From Gemmatimonadetes bacterium bin94 (lineage in GTDB: Bacteria; Gemmatimonadota; Gemmatimonadetes; Longimicrobiales; Gaopeijiaceae), in the NCBI GenBank assembly GCA_002238865.1, contig MPNE01000006.1:1-64000 (forward strand): a stretch of 64,000 nucleotides of DNA, given 5' to 3'. Position numbers and translations under genes: made by a program. Below, one piece after another: positions 15,931-24,101 of the stretch; the first letter of the stretch is position 1; every line of letters begins with the position of its first letter. The notes beneath the pieces were generated by a model. The model did no database searches. It saw nothing but the letters and a program-made list of their open reading frames with translations, and was not told the origin of the DNA.

Positions 15931-17144
15931 TACCACCGGAACCAGAACCTCCGCCACAGCTGGTCCTGCCGCTCCTGGAACACCACTTTCCGGTCCCCCG
16001 TCCGGTCAACCGGCCGGATCCAGAAGCGGCACCCCATCGGCCCGAAGGCCTCAGTCCTCGACACGCCCTCCGCATGGAAGGGCTGGGTAACGCGCAGGAA
16101 TTCCGCCGGGCCGTACACCCGCCCTTCCTCGATCGCCGCCGCGGACCTCGTCGCCTCGGGGTCGCTGCCGATCCTGTGCGGGGGCGCGGTCTTGAACAGT
16201 CGCATGCCCTGGTCGGTCAGCTCGATCCGAAAGATGTACTCGGGATTGCCCTCGGCATCCATCCAGCACGGTGGGGGATCGATTCCGCTGCCACGGCGGA
16301 GTTGCTGCAGCTGCGTTTCCCGGTACTCGGCCCGTCCAACCGCATCGTCCCGCTGACGCTGGGCGTCCCAGATGCGGCTCCGCAGCGTGTCTTCCCGGAA
16401 GCGGCTCGCGCTGAGGTCGGTGGCAAGCGAGTCGAGCAAGGAGTCGCGGTTCGCGAGCATCTGCCGCCTGGCAGCCGTGAGTTCCCGGTCCAGGGTCCCG
16501 ATCGCGCTCCTGGCAGTTTCCAGCGAATCGCGCAGCCCGACCGCCTGCGCCGCCTGCTCGACAATCTCCTCGGCCTCGTCCGCAGTCAGGCCGTCACTGC
16601 CGGCAATACCGTCGCGCAACTGCTCGGCCACCTGCTCGGCCTCCGCAAGGCGCTTCGCGAGCGAGTCCTGCAAGGCCGTTGCGTCTTGAAGAAGTCGTTC
16701 GCCGTCGGCCGCCGCCTGCCTTAGCGAATCGCGCTCGGCCGCGAGGCGGACCGCTCGATCGACCACGCCGCCTTCCACACCGCTGCCGGCCAGCATCGAG
16801 TCCGCTTCCGCGGCGCGCACTCTCGCCCGGTCACGCTCCCTCTCGGCATCCTGGGCCCGGGCCTGGAGCGCCTCCACCGTGTCGCGAAGCTGCCGTGCGT
16901 ACTCGTACCACGCATCCGCGTTGCTCCAGGACACGGTCTCCGTGTTCATCATCTCCTGCGTCATTCTCAGGTCGACCCTGGCTGTGTCGAGTTCCGCCTG
17001 GGCCGTGTCGCGCTGGTGCTGCTCGAAGCGGATCAGCACCGCGCAGGCGAGCAGCAGAATGAACACGACGATGCTGAAGGTCTCGGCCAGGGTGAGGCCC
17101 AGCGCCAGTCCCTTGCGGTAGTGCTTCTTCTCGGCGGGGAGCAT
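15930..17144 (-). CDS. MotB/ZorB-like one-TM protein with long coiled coil
   Basis: A 404-residue protein and last gene of the four-gene operon. After a short cytoplasmic start comes one TM helix (about 13-38, GLALGLTLAETFSIVVFILL) that begins with a potentially protonatable Glu21. MotB, TolR and ZorB have a single N-terminal TM with a critical acidic residue in a comparable place, though usually Asp. Residues 40-290 are coiled coil. The C-terminal 100 residues form a globular domain starting with PPCWMDAEGNPEYIF and ending with GCRFWIRPVD; no OmpA peptidoglycan-binding motif is seen. The ATG at 17144 has GGAGGACC upstream and lies 16 bases after the previous stop. It is inferred to be the anchor subunit of an ion-driven motor. 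Confidence 0.6.
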   Translation of the reverse strand: MLPAEKKHYRKGLALGLTLAETFSIVVFILLLACAVLIRFEQHQRDTAQAELDTARVDLRMTQEMMNTETVSWSNADAWYEYARQLRDTVEALQARAQDAERERDRARVRAAEADSMLAGSGVEGGVVDRAVRLAAERDSLRQAAADGERLLQDATALQDSLAKRLAEAEQVAEQLRDGIAGSDGLTADEAEEIVEQAAQAVGLRDSLETARSAIGTLDRELTAARRQMLANRDSLLDSLATDLSASRFREDTLRSRIWDAQRQRDDAVGRAEYRETQLQQLRRGSGIDPPPCWMDAEGNPEYIFRIELTDQGMRLFKTAPPHRIGSDPEATRSAAAIEEGRVYGPAEFLRVTQPFHAEGVSRTEAFGPMGCRFWIRPVDRTGDRKVVFQERQDQLWRRFWFRW

Positions 17145-17160
17145 GCGGCCGGTCCTCCGC

Positions 17161-18528
17161 TCAGGATCGGCGCCGGAATCGTGCCAGCCGCGCCATCCCG
17201 CGCCGCACGCCGGCCGCCGCACGTCGGATTCCGCCGGCCAGCGCCGCAGCCGGCCCGACCGGCACGTCCACGGCCGCGATCTCTTCCATGCCCTCGGTCA
17301 ACTCCCGGGCCTGCCTCCTCCCGGCTTCGGCCAGTTGATCCCTGATATCGCGAGCCGTGCCGGGGACACCGGCAAGCCCGTCCCGGGCATCCCTCAGTGA
17401 TTCCCTCAGTCCTTCAAACTCGGCATTCATGGCGGCGGCGTGCCTTCCGATCCCTCGAATGCCACGAGTCCCCGCATGCAGCTGGTCCACGGCCTCCTTC
17501 CAGAGGGGCAGGACCCGATGTTCGTCCACGGCATCGGCGATGCCTGCGAGCGCTCCCTCGGCCCGCTTGGCGCTTTCCCGTACGCCGGATAGAGTCTGGC
17601 CCAGCGCGGCCACCGCCGCGTCGGTATTCTCCACTCCACGCAAGGTGACGTCGACCCGTTCCGCCGCGCTTCCCGCAACCTCGTTGACCCTGTCGAAGGC
17701 GGCTCCCGCCGTGTCGAGCCGGGCCCGCACCCCGCCGAGCTGGTCGTCGAGCCTGGCCTGTACATCGTCGAAGCGCACCCCGAGCCCCTCCGCATGACCC
17801 TGCAGCGTGGTCAGGGCCCCGGAGCATGCGCCGCACTCGCCGCGAAGCCGATCCATCGCACCGGTCAGCGACGCGGTGGCGTTGGCGACGTAACCCGCAT
17901 ATGCGTCCAGCGATTCGTAGGTTGCGGCCGTCTTTCCGGCCCCCTCCGCAATGGTCTCGGCCATCGCTCCCAGACCGGCGGCCGAGTCGCGGAACTTGTG
18001 CGCCATGATATCGAGGTCGTCGCGCGCCCGGTCGAGGCTTTCCTTCATGCGCGACACCGTCTCTTCGAGCTCGGACCGGGTGGTATCCACGATGTCCCCG
18101 GGCGACTCGTGCGACATGGTGAACCAGACGCGCCCCGCGAGCCCGACGATGGTCGTCAGCAGCGCGATCCCGAAGTTCCGGATGGACCCCGTTGTGCCGC
18201 TCGCGTCACCGCCGGGCGCTCCCCAGTCGAAGGTGATCAACGCGGCGACAAGGGCCACAAAGGTGAAGAGAAGGCCCAGGTAGTAGATCGAGTCGCCCTT
18301 GGTGTCGCCGGGGACTTCGATGTCGTCGACGTGGCGCTCGATGTAGAGCGCATAGCCGATCATGACCGCGGCCACGACGAAAGCGACCAACCACGGCCCC
18401 GTGCCGAGGAGGTTCCCGAACAGGATGACAAGACAGCCGATTCCCAGCACGATCAGCCAGGCGTCGCGGTGCTGCTTGCGTGCCGTTTCGGATTGTAGGG
18501 CGGGTCGCTGTCCGGAAACGAGCGTCAT
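17161..18528 (-). CDS. MotA/TolQ/ZorA-like proton-channel protein with coiled-coil tail
   Basis: A 455-residue protein with four TM helices (about 24-41, 45-63, 82-100, 118-137) and then more than 300 residues of mostly coiled coil. TM3-TM4 read YYLGLLFTFVALVAALITF, then a Gly-rich turn, then NFGIALLTTIVGLAGRV. This closely parallels the GLxGTVxGxxxxF ... GIxxALxTTxxGL pattern of TolQ/ExbB/MotA pore helices. Four TMs plus a long cytoplasmic tail is the ZorA layout. ATG at 18528 overlaps the previous stop (ATGA). The family link is by eye and no search was run. Inferred role: the ion-conducting stator subunit partnering the 404-residue protein downstream. Confidence 0.6.
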   Translation of the reverse strand: MTLVSGQRPALQSETARKQHRDAWLIVLGIGCLVILFGNLLGTGPWLVAFVVAAVMIGYALYIERHVDDIEVPGDTKGDSIYYLGLLFTFVALVAALITFDWGAPGGDASGTTGSIRNFGIALLTTIVGLAGRVWFTMSHESPGDIVDTTRSELEETVSRMKESLDRARDDLDIMAHKFRDSAAGLGAMAETIAEGAGKTAATYESLDAYAGYVANATASLTGAMDRLRGECGACSGALTTLQGHAEGLGVRFDDVQARLDDQLGGVRARLDTAGAAFDRVNEVAGSAAERVDVTLRGVENTDAAVAALGQTLSGVRESAKRAEGALAGIADAVDEHRVLPLWKEAVDQLHAGTRGIRGIGRHAAAMNAEFEGLRESLRDARDGLAGVPGTARDIRDQLAEAGRRQARELTEGMEEIAAVDVPVGPAAALAGGIRRAAAGVRRGMARLARFRRRS

Positions 18529-19361
18529 CCTTCCACCATGATCCACCTGGGCCGCGCGAGCGGGGATGCTCCCTGATCGAGGAAATAGTCTTCCCAGAAG
18601 CTGCGCAGCGTTCCGCCCTGGATGACCCCGGCCCCGCCTCGCCGCGCCAGCAGAAACACCGACACCTCGACGCCGGAGAGGTCCACCCGCAGCGTCCCGT
18701 AGTCCGGGTTGCGAGAGAGCGGGCCGAAGTCCACGGGCTCACGGTAGAAGGAGAGGTTCCTGGAGTTCTGGATCATGTCGGACACGACAAGCAACTGGCG
18801 CGGGATATCGGCCGCGCGGGGCTGGAACGCGCTCACCGCGGCAACCTGTACTCCTTCCACGATCGGCGAGATCGAGTCGCCTTCGACATTGAGCAGTGCG
18901 GCAAGCGTCTGCTGCAGCGGCGCCAGGAACTCGTCCCGGTAACGCCGCTCCGCAAGCTGGGGGTTGCCTGTAAGCGACGATACGCCGTCCGGGTGGGCGG
19001 GCTTGCACAACCTCAATACGGCGGCCGTGTTGCCTCTGCCCGCCTGCCCGACCGTGTAGACGCGGATCTCGGTCGTCGCGGGCGCGTCTTCGATGCCCTG
19101 CAGGACGCGCGGCGCGCCCGACCCCTCCTGCACGGCGGTCAACGTGTCCGAGGGATCCACCAGGATCGCGATCTGTCCGGCGTATTCTTCGTCTTCCGGG
19201 CAGTTCACGGCGTCGAAGACGCGCCCCTGGCGCTGGCCACGGACGAACAGCGCGACCAGGATTGCCGCCGCCAGCGCCCCGATGACGACTCCGCCCAGGT
19301 TCTTGCGCCTCGCCGCCCGCCTCCGCTGCTCCCTCGTTTGCCTGCGCGCGTGGCGCCTCAT
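18525..19361 (-). CDS. Membrane-anchored vWA-like protein
   Basis: A 278-residue protein with a very basic N-terminus (MRRHARRQTREQRRRAARRK), one TM helix (about 21-41) and an extracytoplasmic domain with vWA features. These are a central strand ending in a MIDAS-like motif ILVDPSDTLTAVQ (Asp69), a later SPIVEGV segment, and the strand LLVVSDMIQNS. The domain keeps the DxSD metal-site flavour of vWA folds but is divergent. It overlaps the genes on both sides by ATGA. Such domains usually mediate metal-dependent protein contacts, so in this operon it may couple the 4-TM protein to the stator pair. That coupling is inference. Confidence 0.55.
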   Translation of the reverse strand: MRRHARRQTREQRRRAARRKNLGGVVIGALAAAILVALFVRGQRQGRVFDAVNCPEDEEYAGQIAILVDPSDTLTAVQEGSGAPRVLQGIEDAPATTEIRVYTVGQAGRGNTAAVLRLCKPAHPDGVSSLTGNPQLAERRYRDEFLAPLQQTLAALLNVEGDSISPIVEGVQVAAVSAFQPRAADIPRQLLVVSDMIQNSRNLSFYREPVDFGPLSRNPDYGTLRVDLSGVEVSVFLLARRGGAGVIQGGTLRSFWEDYFLDQGASPLARPRWIMVEG

Positions 19362-20869
19362 GTCGGCAGGGCCTTGTCGTGCGGGTCAAGCCTTGTGATT
19401 TCGTTCACAATCTCGCGGCACTCGTCGTGGCAGTCCCTCAGCTTCTGCTCGCGCTGCTCGAGCGCCGCGTGCATGTGACGGCTGCGCTGCTCCGCCTCGG
19501 CTTCGCTGATCAGACCCGACCTGTCCGGCGCTTCCGGCAGATCCCAGTCGGCCGCCCAGGGTGTCTGCCAGATGTGCGGCGGATCGGTGGAACGCGCTTC
19601 CCTGTTTGCGTTCCTGTACATGTCGAGTGCGCCGATGCAGCTCTTCTCCAGGTCGCGCGCGTAGCCGCAAAGATCGGTGTGCCGCGCATGAAGCTTGCCG
19701 TAGGCGGCCAGCGCGAGCTGCCGTGCCTCGACCGGATCGCGGAAATCGGTGCGCAACTTGCGCGCCGCCTCGTCGTGGAGCTCGTTGAGGTGCGCCAGCA
19801 CTTCACGGCGATCGGCCAGGAGTGTTCCCTCGGTCCTCCGTCGGTGCCGCTCCCGCTTCCCGTATCCGGGATAGGGGTCGTCGAACTTGAACCAGTCCAT
19901 GGCGGCCGCGGCGCACATGGCAAGCCCGATAAGGAGCAGCATGTAGGAGTAGAAACCGTTCAATCCGAAGGGGCTGGCGCGGAAGAGACAGAGGGCCTCC
20001 TGGTCCGCGTGAGACTCGTCGGGGCCGCGCCAGCAGGTCGGGGGTACGGAGTCCGCTTGCGGGGATTGGGCGTCCGGAGACTGGCCCACCGGCGTCTGGC
20101 CCACCGCAGACTGCATTGCAGGCGTCTGCGCGTCCGCCAACTGCGCCACCTGCGTCGTGTCGGGGGGCAGGGGATAGTCCGGCGGCAGTGCCTCCCGGTA
20201 GTGGGCCACGAAGAGATTCCAGAACACCGCGACTACTGCGACCGAGGCGAGCACAGCCAGCCCGCCGACCTTCCGGCGGGGATCGCGGTGGTGGAGCTGG
20301 CGCACCATTGCCGCAAGCACCCAGCCGAGCACACCCACGTTGACGACGCTGATCAGGACCGCGTACGTCGTGCCGGCCAGCAGTCCGCCCTCGACGTTGG
20401 TACCGAAGAAGAGGCCGTTGACGAGGGTCTCCCCGAGCACCAGAGCAACCAGAATACCCCAGTGCCAGCCGCGGCTCTCCGGATAGTCGGCGTCGGCACT
20501 CCGCCCCTCGTCACGCTTGAAACGATTGACTTCGCCGATCGCGTGCTGCGCTTCCCGCGCCAGCCCCGCCAGATCCGGACGCTCCTCCGCGACCGCGTCC
20601 CTCATCTCCTTGCAGGTGTTCTGCACCAGGGGATCGGCGCCGCCGTCGCTCGGGGACGGCTGCATGCGCTCCTCGAGCGCGGATCGGTGCCGATGGTATT
20701 CGTTGCGCCGCTTCGCGTACCGGTCGTCGCAGTGGCCCACAACCTCCATTTCCACGTTGTCGAGCGTAGGCTGGCTGGTGTGGGGCTGGCCGTCCTGGCC
20801 GCGCTCGCGGCCGCGTTCCTTGAGCCTGAATCGCTCAACCAGGGATGAGGCGGTCGGGGTTGGATCCAT
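19358..20869 (-). CDS. Four-TM protein with flanking coiled coils, first gene of the stator-like operon
   Basis: A 503-residue protein of unrecognised family. A cytoplasmic helical N-terminus (1-135) precedes TM1-TM3 (about 137-230: WGILVALVLGETLVNGLFFG, a Gly-rich hairpin, then AVLASVAVVAVFW). Next comes an external loop with Gln/Pro/Ser-rich imperfect repeats (QTPAMQSAVGQTPVGQSPD), then TM4 (about 310-330) and a second cytoplasmic coiled-coil region to the end. TM1 contains a buried Glu. The ATG at 20869 has GAGAGGA upstream. It is the promoter-proximal gene and overlaps the vWA-like gene by ATGA. No enzymatic motif is visible; it could be a membrane scaffold or sensor for the system. Confidence 0.5.
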   Translation of the reverse strand: MDPTPTASSLVERFRLKERGRERGQDGQPHTSQPTLDNVEMEVVGHCDDRYAKRRNEYHRHRSALEERMQPSPSDGGADPLVQNTCKEMRDAVAEERPDLAGLAREAQHAIGEVNRFKRDEGRSADADYPESRGWHWGILVALVLGETLVNGLFFGTNVEGGLLAGTTYAVLISVVNVGVLGWVLAAMVRQLHHRDPRRKVGGLAVLASVAVVAVFWNLFVAHYREALPPDYPLPPDTTQVAQLADAQTPAMQSAVGQTPVGQSPDAQSPQADSVPPTCWRGPDESHADQEALCLFRASPFGLNGFYSYMLLLIGLAMCAAAAMDWFKFDDPYPGYGKRERHRRRTEGTLLADRREVLAHLNELHDEAARKLRTDFRDPVEARQLALAAYGKLHARHTDLCGYARDLEKSCIGALDMYRNANREARSTDPPHIWQTPWAADWDLPEAPDRSGLISEAEAEQRSRHMHAALEQREQKLRDCHDECREIVNEITRLDPHDKALPT

Positions 20870-21082
20870 TGTGTCCTCTCGGGAATTGCCAGCCCATACG
20901 CAGATCGGACAAGTCTTGTTTAGCCACCGTGCAAGGTGGCCGCGTGCTCCGAGGGCGCGGCACTCACCACGCGGACTCTTTCCGACCGGGGGCGGCTACC
21001 GAGTCTACAACGGAAGGGCGATTCGCGCGACGTGGGCGCGAAGGACCGCACGGGCGCCTGCGCGCGGCCGTTACGCAAACGG

Positions 21083-21916
21083 CTAGCCCTCCCCCTCAGC
21101 CGCAGCCAGCCTCCCCGAGATCTCGCGCAGACGCAACCATTCCTGGTAGAAGAACGGCAGCATCAGCATCGATTCGACGAACTGGAAGACGTACATGACT
21201 ACGGCGAAGACCGTGCCGTACTCCGCCGTCTCCGTCGTGGCCGCGCTTACCGCGAAGACCAGCAGGGCGATCATGAAGACCCAGTTGATCCCGAAGTTCG
21301 CGGCTTCGAGGTCCGAGAGCCGGATGTTCCAGCGCATCATGGCGCGAAGGTGGTTGCCGAGGCGGGCGGGATCGCCGCTGTCGACGGCGTCGACCTGCCG
21401 TTCGTGCTCGTCGTTGAGCCCCTGGTTGTAGCGCATCGTAAGCCCTCCGGTCAGGGCGTAGAGCACCACTGTGCCGACGGCGACCACAAGACACCCGAGG
21501 AAGACCGGCAGGTTCAGCGCCGCCAGGATCAGCACCGTGCCGCCGAGGCCGATCACGCTGTTGATGAGTTGGGGAAGGGAGTTCTCGAAGAACTCGACGA
21601 TCTCCTTGAGCATCCCTAGCCGCGCGGTGCGGGTCGACGTGCTGCTCCCGGCGGCCGATGCCGCCATCTCCTGGCCAAGGGTGACGTAGATCCGCCCATA
21701 TGCCCGGCTGTCCAGCAGCCTGCGCGCGACGGCGATCCCCATCGTGACGATGCCGAGCACGGCGAACTCGTAGAGGCCGCGGGTCGAAGCCGCGAGGACG
21801 CTGTCGATGGCGCGCCCGATGACCAGGGGAAACAGTACCCACCCCGCGGCCTCCAGCACGACAAGCGAAACCGTGAAGGCGAGGCGACCTGCGAATCGTT
21901 TCAGCAGTGTGTGCAT
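21083..21916 (-). CDS. ABC transporter six-TM domain protein without ATPase
   Basis: A 277-residue membrane protein. Its helices and the loops between them (ESLP-type FFENSLPQLINSVIG, LTGGLTMRYNQGLNDEHERQ) follow the ABC exporter transmembrane fold of the ABC_membrane_3 group. The protein ends after the sixth TM with no Walker A or signature motif, and no ATPase gene is adjacent. Stand-alone members of this family exist and their role is unknown. The ATG at 21916 is the first Met with a plausible membrane start; the ribosome-binding site is weak and the frame extends upstream to 22054. It lies upstream of the stator-like operon on the same strand but 213 bases away. Confidence 0.7.
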   Translation of the reverse strand: MHTLLKRFAGRLAFTVSLVVLEAAGWVLFPLVIGRAIDSVLAASTRGLYEFAVLGIVTMGIAVARRLLDSRAYGRIYVTLGQEMAASAAGSSTSTRTARLGMLKEIVEFFENSLPQLINSVIGLGGTVLILAALNLPVFLGCLVVAVGTVVLYALTGGLTMRYNQGLNDEHERQVDAVDSGDPARLGNHLRAMMRWNIRLSDLEAANFGINWVFMIALLVFAVSAATTETAEYGTVFAVVMYVFQFVESMLMLPFFYQEWLRLREISGRLAAAEGEG

Positions 21917-22062
21917 TGGGTGTTCGGCGCGTGGGCCGGCTGGTTGAGGTTGGCGACCGGGGATGCTATCCGAGCACTCAGGCTTGAGCTTATGCACGAT
22001 CGCTCCACGGGTCCACGGTCGCTCAGGCACCGTTGGCCGGGGCCCGCTTCCCAACCATCGCT

Positions 22063-22092
22063 TGCGACATCATATGAGATATCACATCATAT
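22063..22092 (+). promoter_or_regulatory. AT-rich promoter/operator of the PIN-CopG module
   Basis: A conspicuous AT-rich patch in GC-rich DNA carries the direct repeat ACATCATAT at 22067-22075 and again at 22084-22092, a 17-bp spacing that places both on nearly the same DNA face. TTGCGA at 22063 could be a -35. The repeat ends four bases before the toxin ATG and no ribosome-binding site intervenes, so the mRNA may be leaderless. Autoregulation by the antitoxin is likely. Confidence 0.45.
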
Positions 22093-22095
22093 ACG

Positions 22096-22521
22096 ATGCG
22101 TCTTGTTCTCGACACCAACGTTGTCGTCGCGGCCTTGAGAAGCCCGTCCGGGGCCTCGGCCGCGTTGGTCGAGCAGGCGTTGGACCGCCGATTCACCCTG
22201 CTGCTCACTGTGCCACTCGTGCTCGAATACGAAGGAACCTGTAGGCATCCGACCCAGCGAATCGCCTCCGGACTCAGCGAGTCCGAGGTCCGCACGGTCG
22301 TTTCTGCGCTGTGCGCGGTCGGCAAGCCGGTTCAGGTGTGGTTCCTCTGGCGACCGCAACTGCGAGACCCGGCGGACGAGATGGTCCTCGAAGCGGCAGC
22401 CAACGGAAGGGCCGACGCTCTGATCACATTCAACAGCGGGGACTTCGGCGACATTCCCGAGACCTTCGGAATCGAGATGCTGTCGCCCCAACAAGCACTG
22501 AGGAGGCTGACCAAATCATGA
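22096..22521 (+). CDS. PIN-domain toxin
   Basis: A 141-residue PIN protein of the type annotated as putative toxin-antitoxin toxin component. The first acidic residue is in LVLDTNVVVAAL (Asp6), the second cluster in LRDPADEMVLEAA, and the last in LITFNSGDFGD. Together these form the Mg2+ site of an RNase. Unusually the toxin gene is first; the antitoxin follows with an ATGA overlap. No ribosome-binding site precedes the ATG, which lies just after an AT-rich repeated sequence that probably includes the promoter. Confidence 0.85.
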   Translation: MRLVLDTNVVVAALRSPSGASAALVEQALDRRFTLLLTVPLVLEYEGTCRHPTQRIASGLSESEVRTVVSALCAVGKPVQVWFLWRPQLRDPADEMVLEAAANGRADALITFNSGDFGDIPETFGIEMLSPQQALRRLTKS

Positions 22522-22796
22522 AGAGAAAGAAGCAGACCAGCACCTATCCCCTGCGTCTGCCGTCATCCTTGAAGGCGGCGGTCCGGGAGGTTAGTCGCAA
22601 GGACGGAACCAGCATCAACCAGTTCGTGACCACCGCCGTCGCCGAGAAGCTCTCAGCCATGAAAACCGAGGACTTCTTCCGAGAGCGTGGATCACAGGCC
22701 GACATCGAGGTCGCGCGACGCATCCTTCGCCGGAAAGGGGGCCGGGCACCGGAGCCGGAGGACCGACACCACCCGGCCTCCCCCCGAGCCGTCTGA
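22518..22796 (+). CDS. CopG/HicB-type antitoxin
   Basis: A 92-residue protein. The N-terminal TYPLRLPSSLKAAVREVS and GTSINQFVTTAVAEKL segments form a ribbon-helix-helix fold: a strand for DNA contact followed by two helices. The C-terminal tail (about 50-92) is charged and would bind the PIN toxin. ATG at 22518 overlaps the toxin stop by four bases. The RHH domain probably represses its own promoter at 22063-22092. Confidence 0.85.
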   Translation: MKRKKQTSTYPLRLPSSLKAAVREVSRKDGTSINQFVTTAVAEKLSAMKTEDFFRERGSQADIEVARRILRRKGGRAPEPEDRHHPASPRAV

Positions 22797-22808
22797 GGCA
22801 CTGTCCCC

Positions 22809-24089
22809 ATGGAAGAAGCCATCCCCTATAACTGGTGGCACCTGGGCATCGGACTTGGAGCCCTGGTGGTCCTGGCGGTCCTTGCGGACTGGCTGAAGTC
22901 CCGGGTCATCGCCAAGACCTTCGGCAAGGTGGCCTCCGAAGCGCGAATCTCGCTGGACGAGAGCCCCTTCGACACGACGGTGCTGCGGCGGCTCGCCCCC
23001 ATCGTGCCCGCGCTTGTGGTGTACTACGGGATTGTTCCCGCCCTGGGCCTCATGCGGACGGGAATCGAGGCGGTAGCGGAGGCACAGCTCCTGATGCTCG
23101 CTTCGACGGCGGTCCGCCGTCTGGCCGCAGCGTACATCGTCCTGACCATCGCACGGACCATTGCGTCGTTGTTCGATGTCTTCAGCTCCGTCTATCACCG
23201 GACCTCTCCGGCGTCGATGGCCAAGCCGATCAAGAGCTACGTGCAGGTTGTCACCCTGGTGATCTATTCGATTGCCGGTGTCGTCATTGTTGCCATTCTG
23301 CTGGGCCGCTCGCCCGTCGGCTTCCTGTCGGGGGTCGGCGCATTGGCCGCGGTCTTGATGCTGGTCTTCCGCAACACGCTGCTTTCGCTCGCCGCGAGCA
23401 TCCAGATCACCTCCAACGACATCATCCGGATCGGCGACTGGGTGGAGTTGCCGCACGCCAACGCGGACGGGACGGTGATCGACATCGATCTGCACATGGT
23501 GAGGGTGCAGAACTGGGACAAGACGATCTCGACGATTCCGACCCACAAGTTTGTCGGCGACTCCTTCAAGAACTGGCGAGGCATGTCGGAATCGGGAGGG
23601 CGGCGGATCAAGCGGGCGATTCTGATCGATGTGAATTCGGTGCGATTCCTGGCGGAGGAAGAGGTCGAGGAGCTTTCCCGGCGGGAAGAACTGAGCGACC
23701 GCCTGGCCAACACGCTCGATGAACCGACTGGCCAGGAAGATCCCGAAGCCGGCGGCGAAGGGACGGCCGCTGGCCGGCCTCGAGAGCTTACCAACCTGGA
23801 GGTGTTCCGGTCCTATGTGGAGGGATACCTGCGCGGGCATCCGAAGACCCACCAGGAGATGATCTTGATGGTGCGCCAGCTCGCCCCCGGTCCCCACGGC
23901 GCCCCGATCGAGGTCTACTGCTTCTCGAACGACACGGATTGGTTGAGTTACGAGGCCTTCCAGTCGGAGATCTTCAACCACCTCTTCGCGATCCTGCCCC
24001 AATTCGGCCTGAGGGCGTTCCAGGAACGCTCGGGGAGTGACCTGCCACGCAGGCAGGACCGCCTCACTGCTCAGCAGCCCGTGGAATAA
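22809..24089 (+). CDS. MscS-family mechanosensitive channel, YbdG-like
   Basis: A 426-residue channel. About five TM helices (10-190) are followed by the MscS beta domain with ITSNDIIRIGDWVELP, GTVIDIDLHMVRVQNWD and ISTIPTHKFVGDSFKNW. These are the diagnostic motifs of MscS; the FKNWRGM continuation and the long C-terminal half are typical of YbdG (MscM) relatives. It releases solutes upon hypo-osmotic shock from the inner membrane. A low-complexity acidic insertion (about 310-335) interrupts the C-terminal domain. It follows the PIN/CopG pair by 12 bases but is probably independent. Confidence 0.9.
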   Translation: MEEAIPYNWWHLGIGLGALVVLAVLADWLKSRVIAKTFGKVASEARISLDESPFDTTVLRRLAPIVPALVVYYGIVPALGLMRTGIEAVAEAQLLMLASTAVRRLAAAYIVLTIARTIASLFDVFSSVYHRTSPASMAKPIKSYVQVVTLVIYSIAGVVIVAILLGRSPVGFLSGVGALAAVLMLVFRNTLLSLAASIQITSNDIIRIGDWVELPHANADGTVIDIDLHMVRVQNWDKTISTIPTHKFVGDSFKNWRGMSESGGRRIKRAILIDVNSVRFLAEEEVEELSRREELSDRLANTLDEPTGQEDPEAGGEGTAAGRPRELTNLEVFRSYVEGYLRGHPKTHQEMILMVRQLAPGPHGAPIEVYCFSNDTDWLSYEAFQSEIFNHLFAILPQFGLRAFQERSGSDLPRRQDRLTAQQPVE

Positions 24090-24101
24090 GGCCCCGGCTG
24101 C

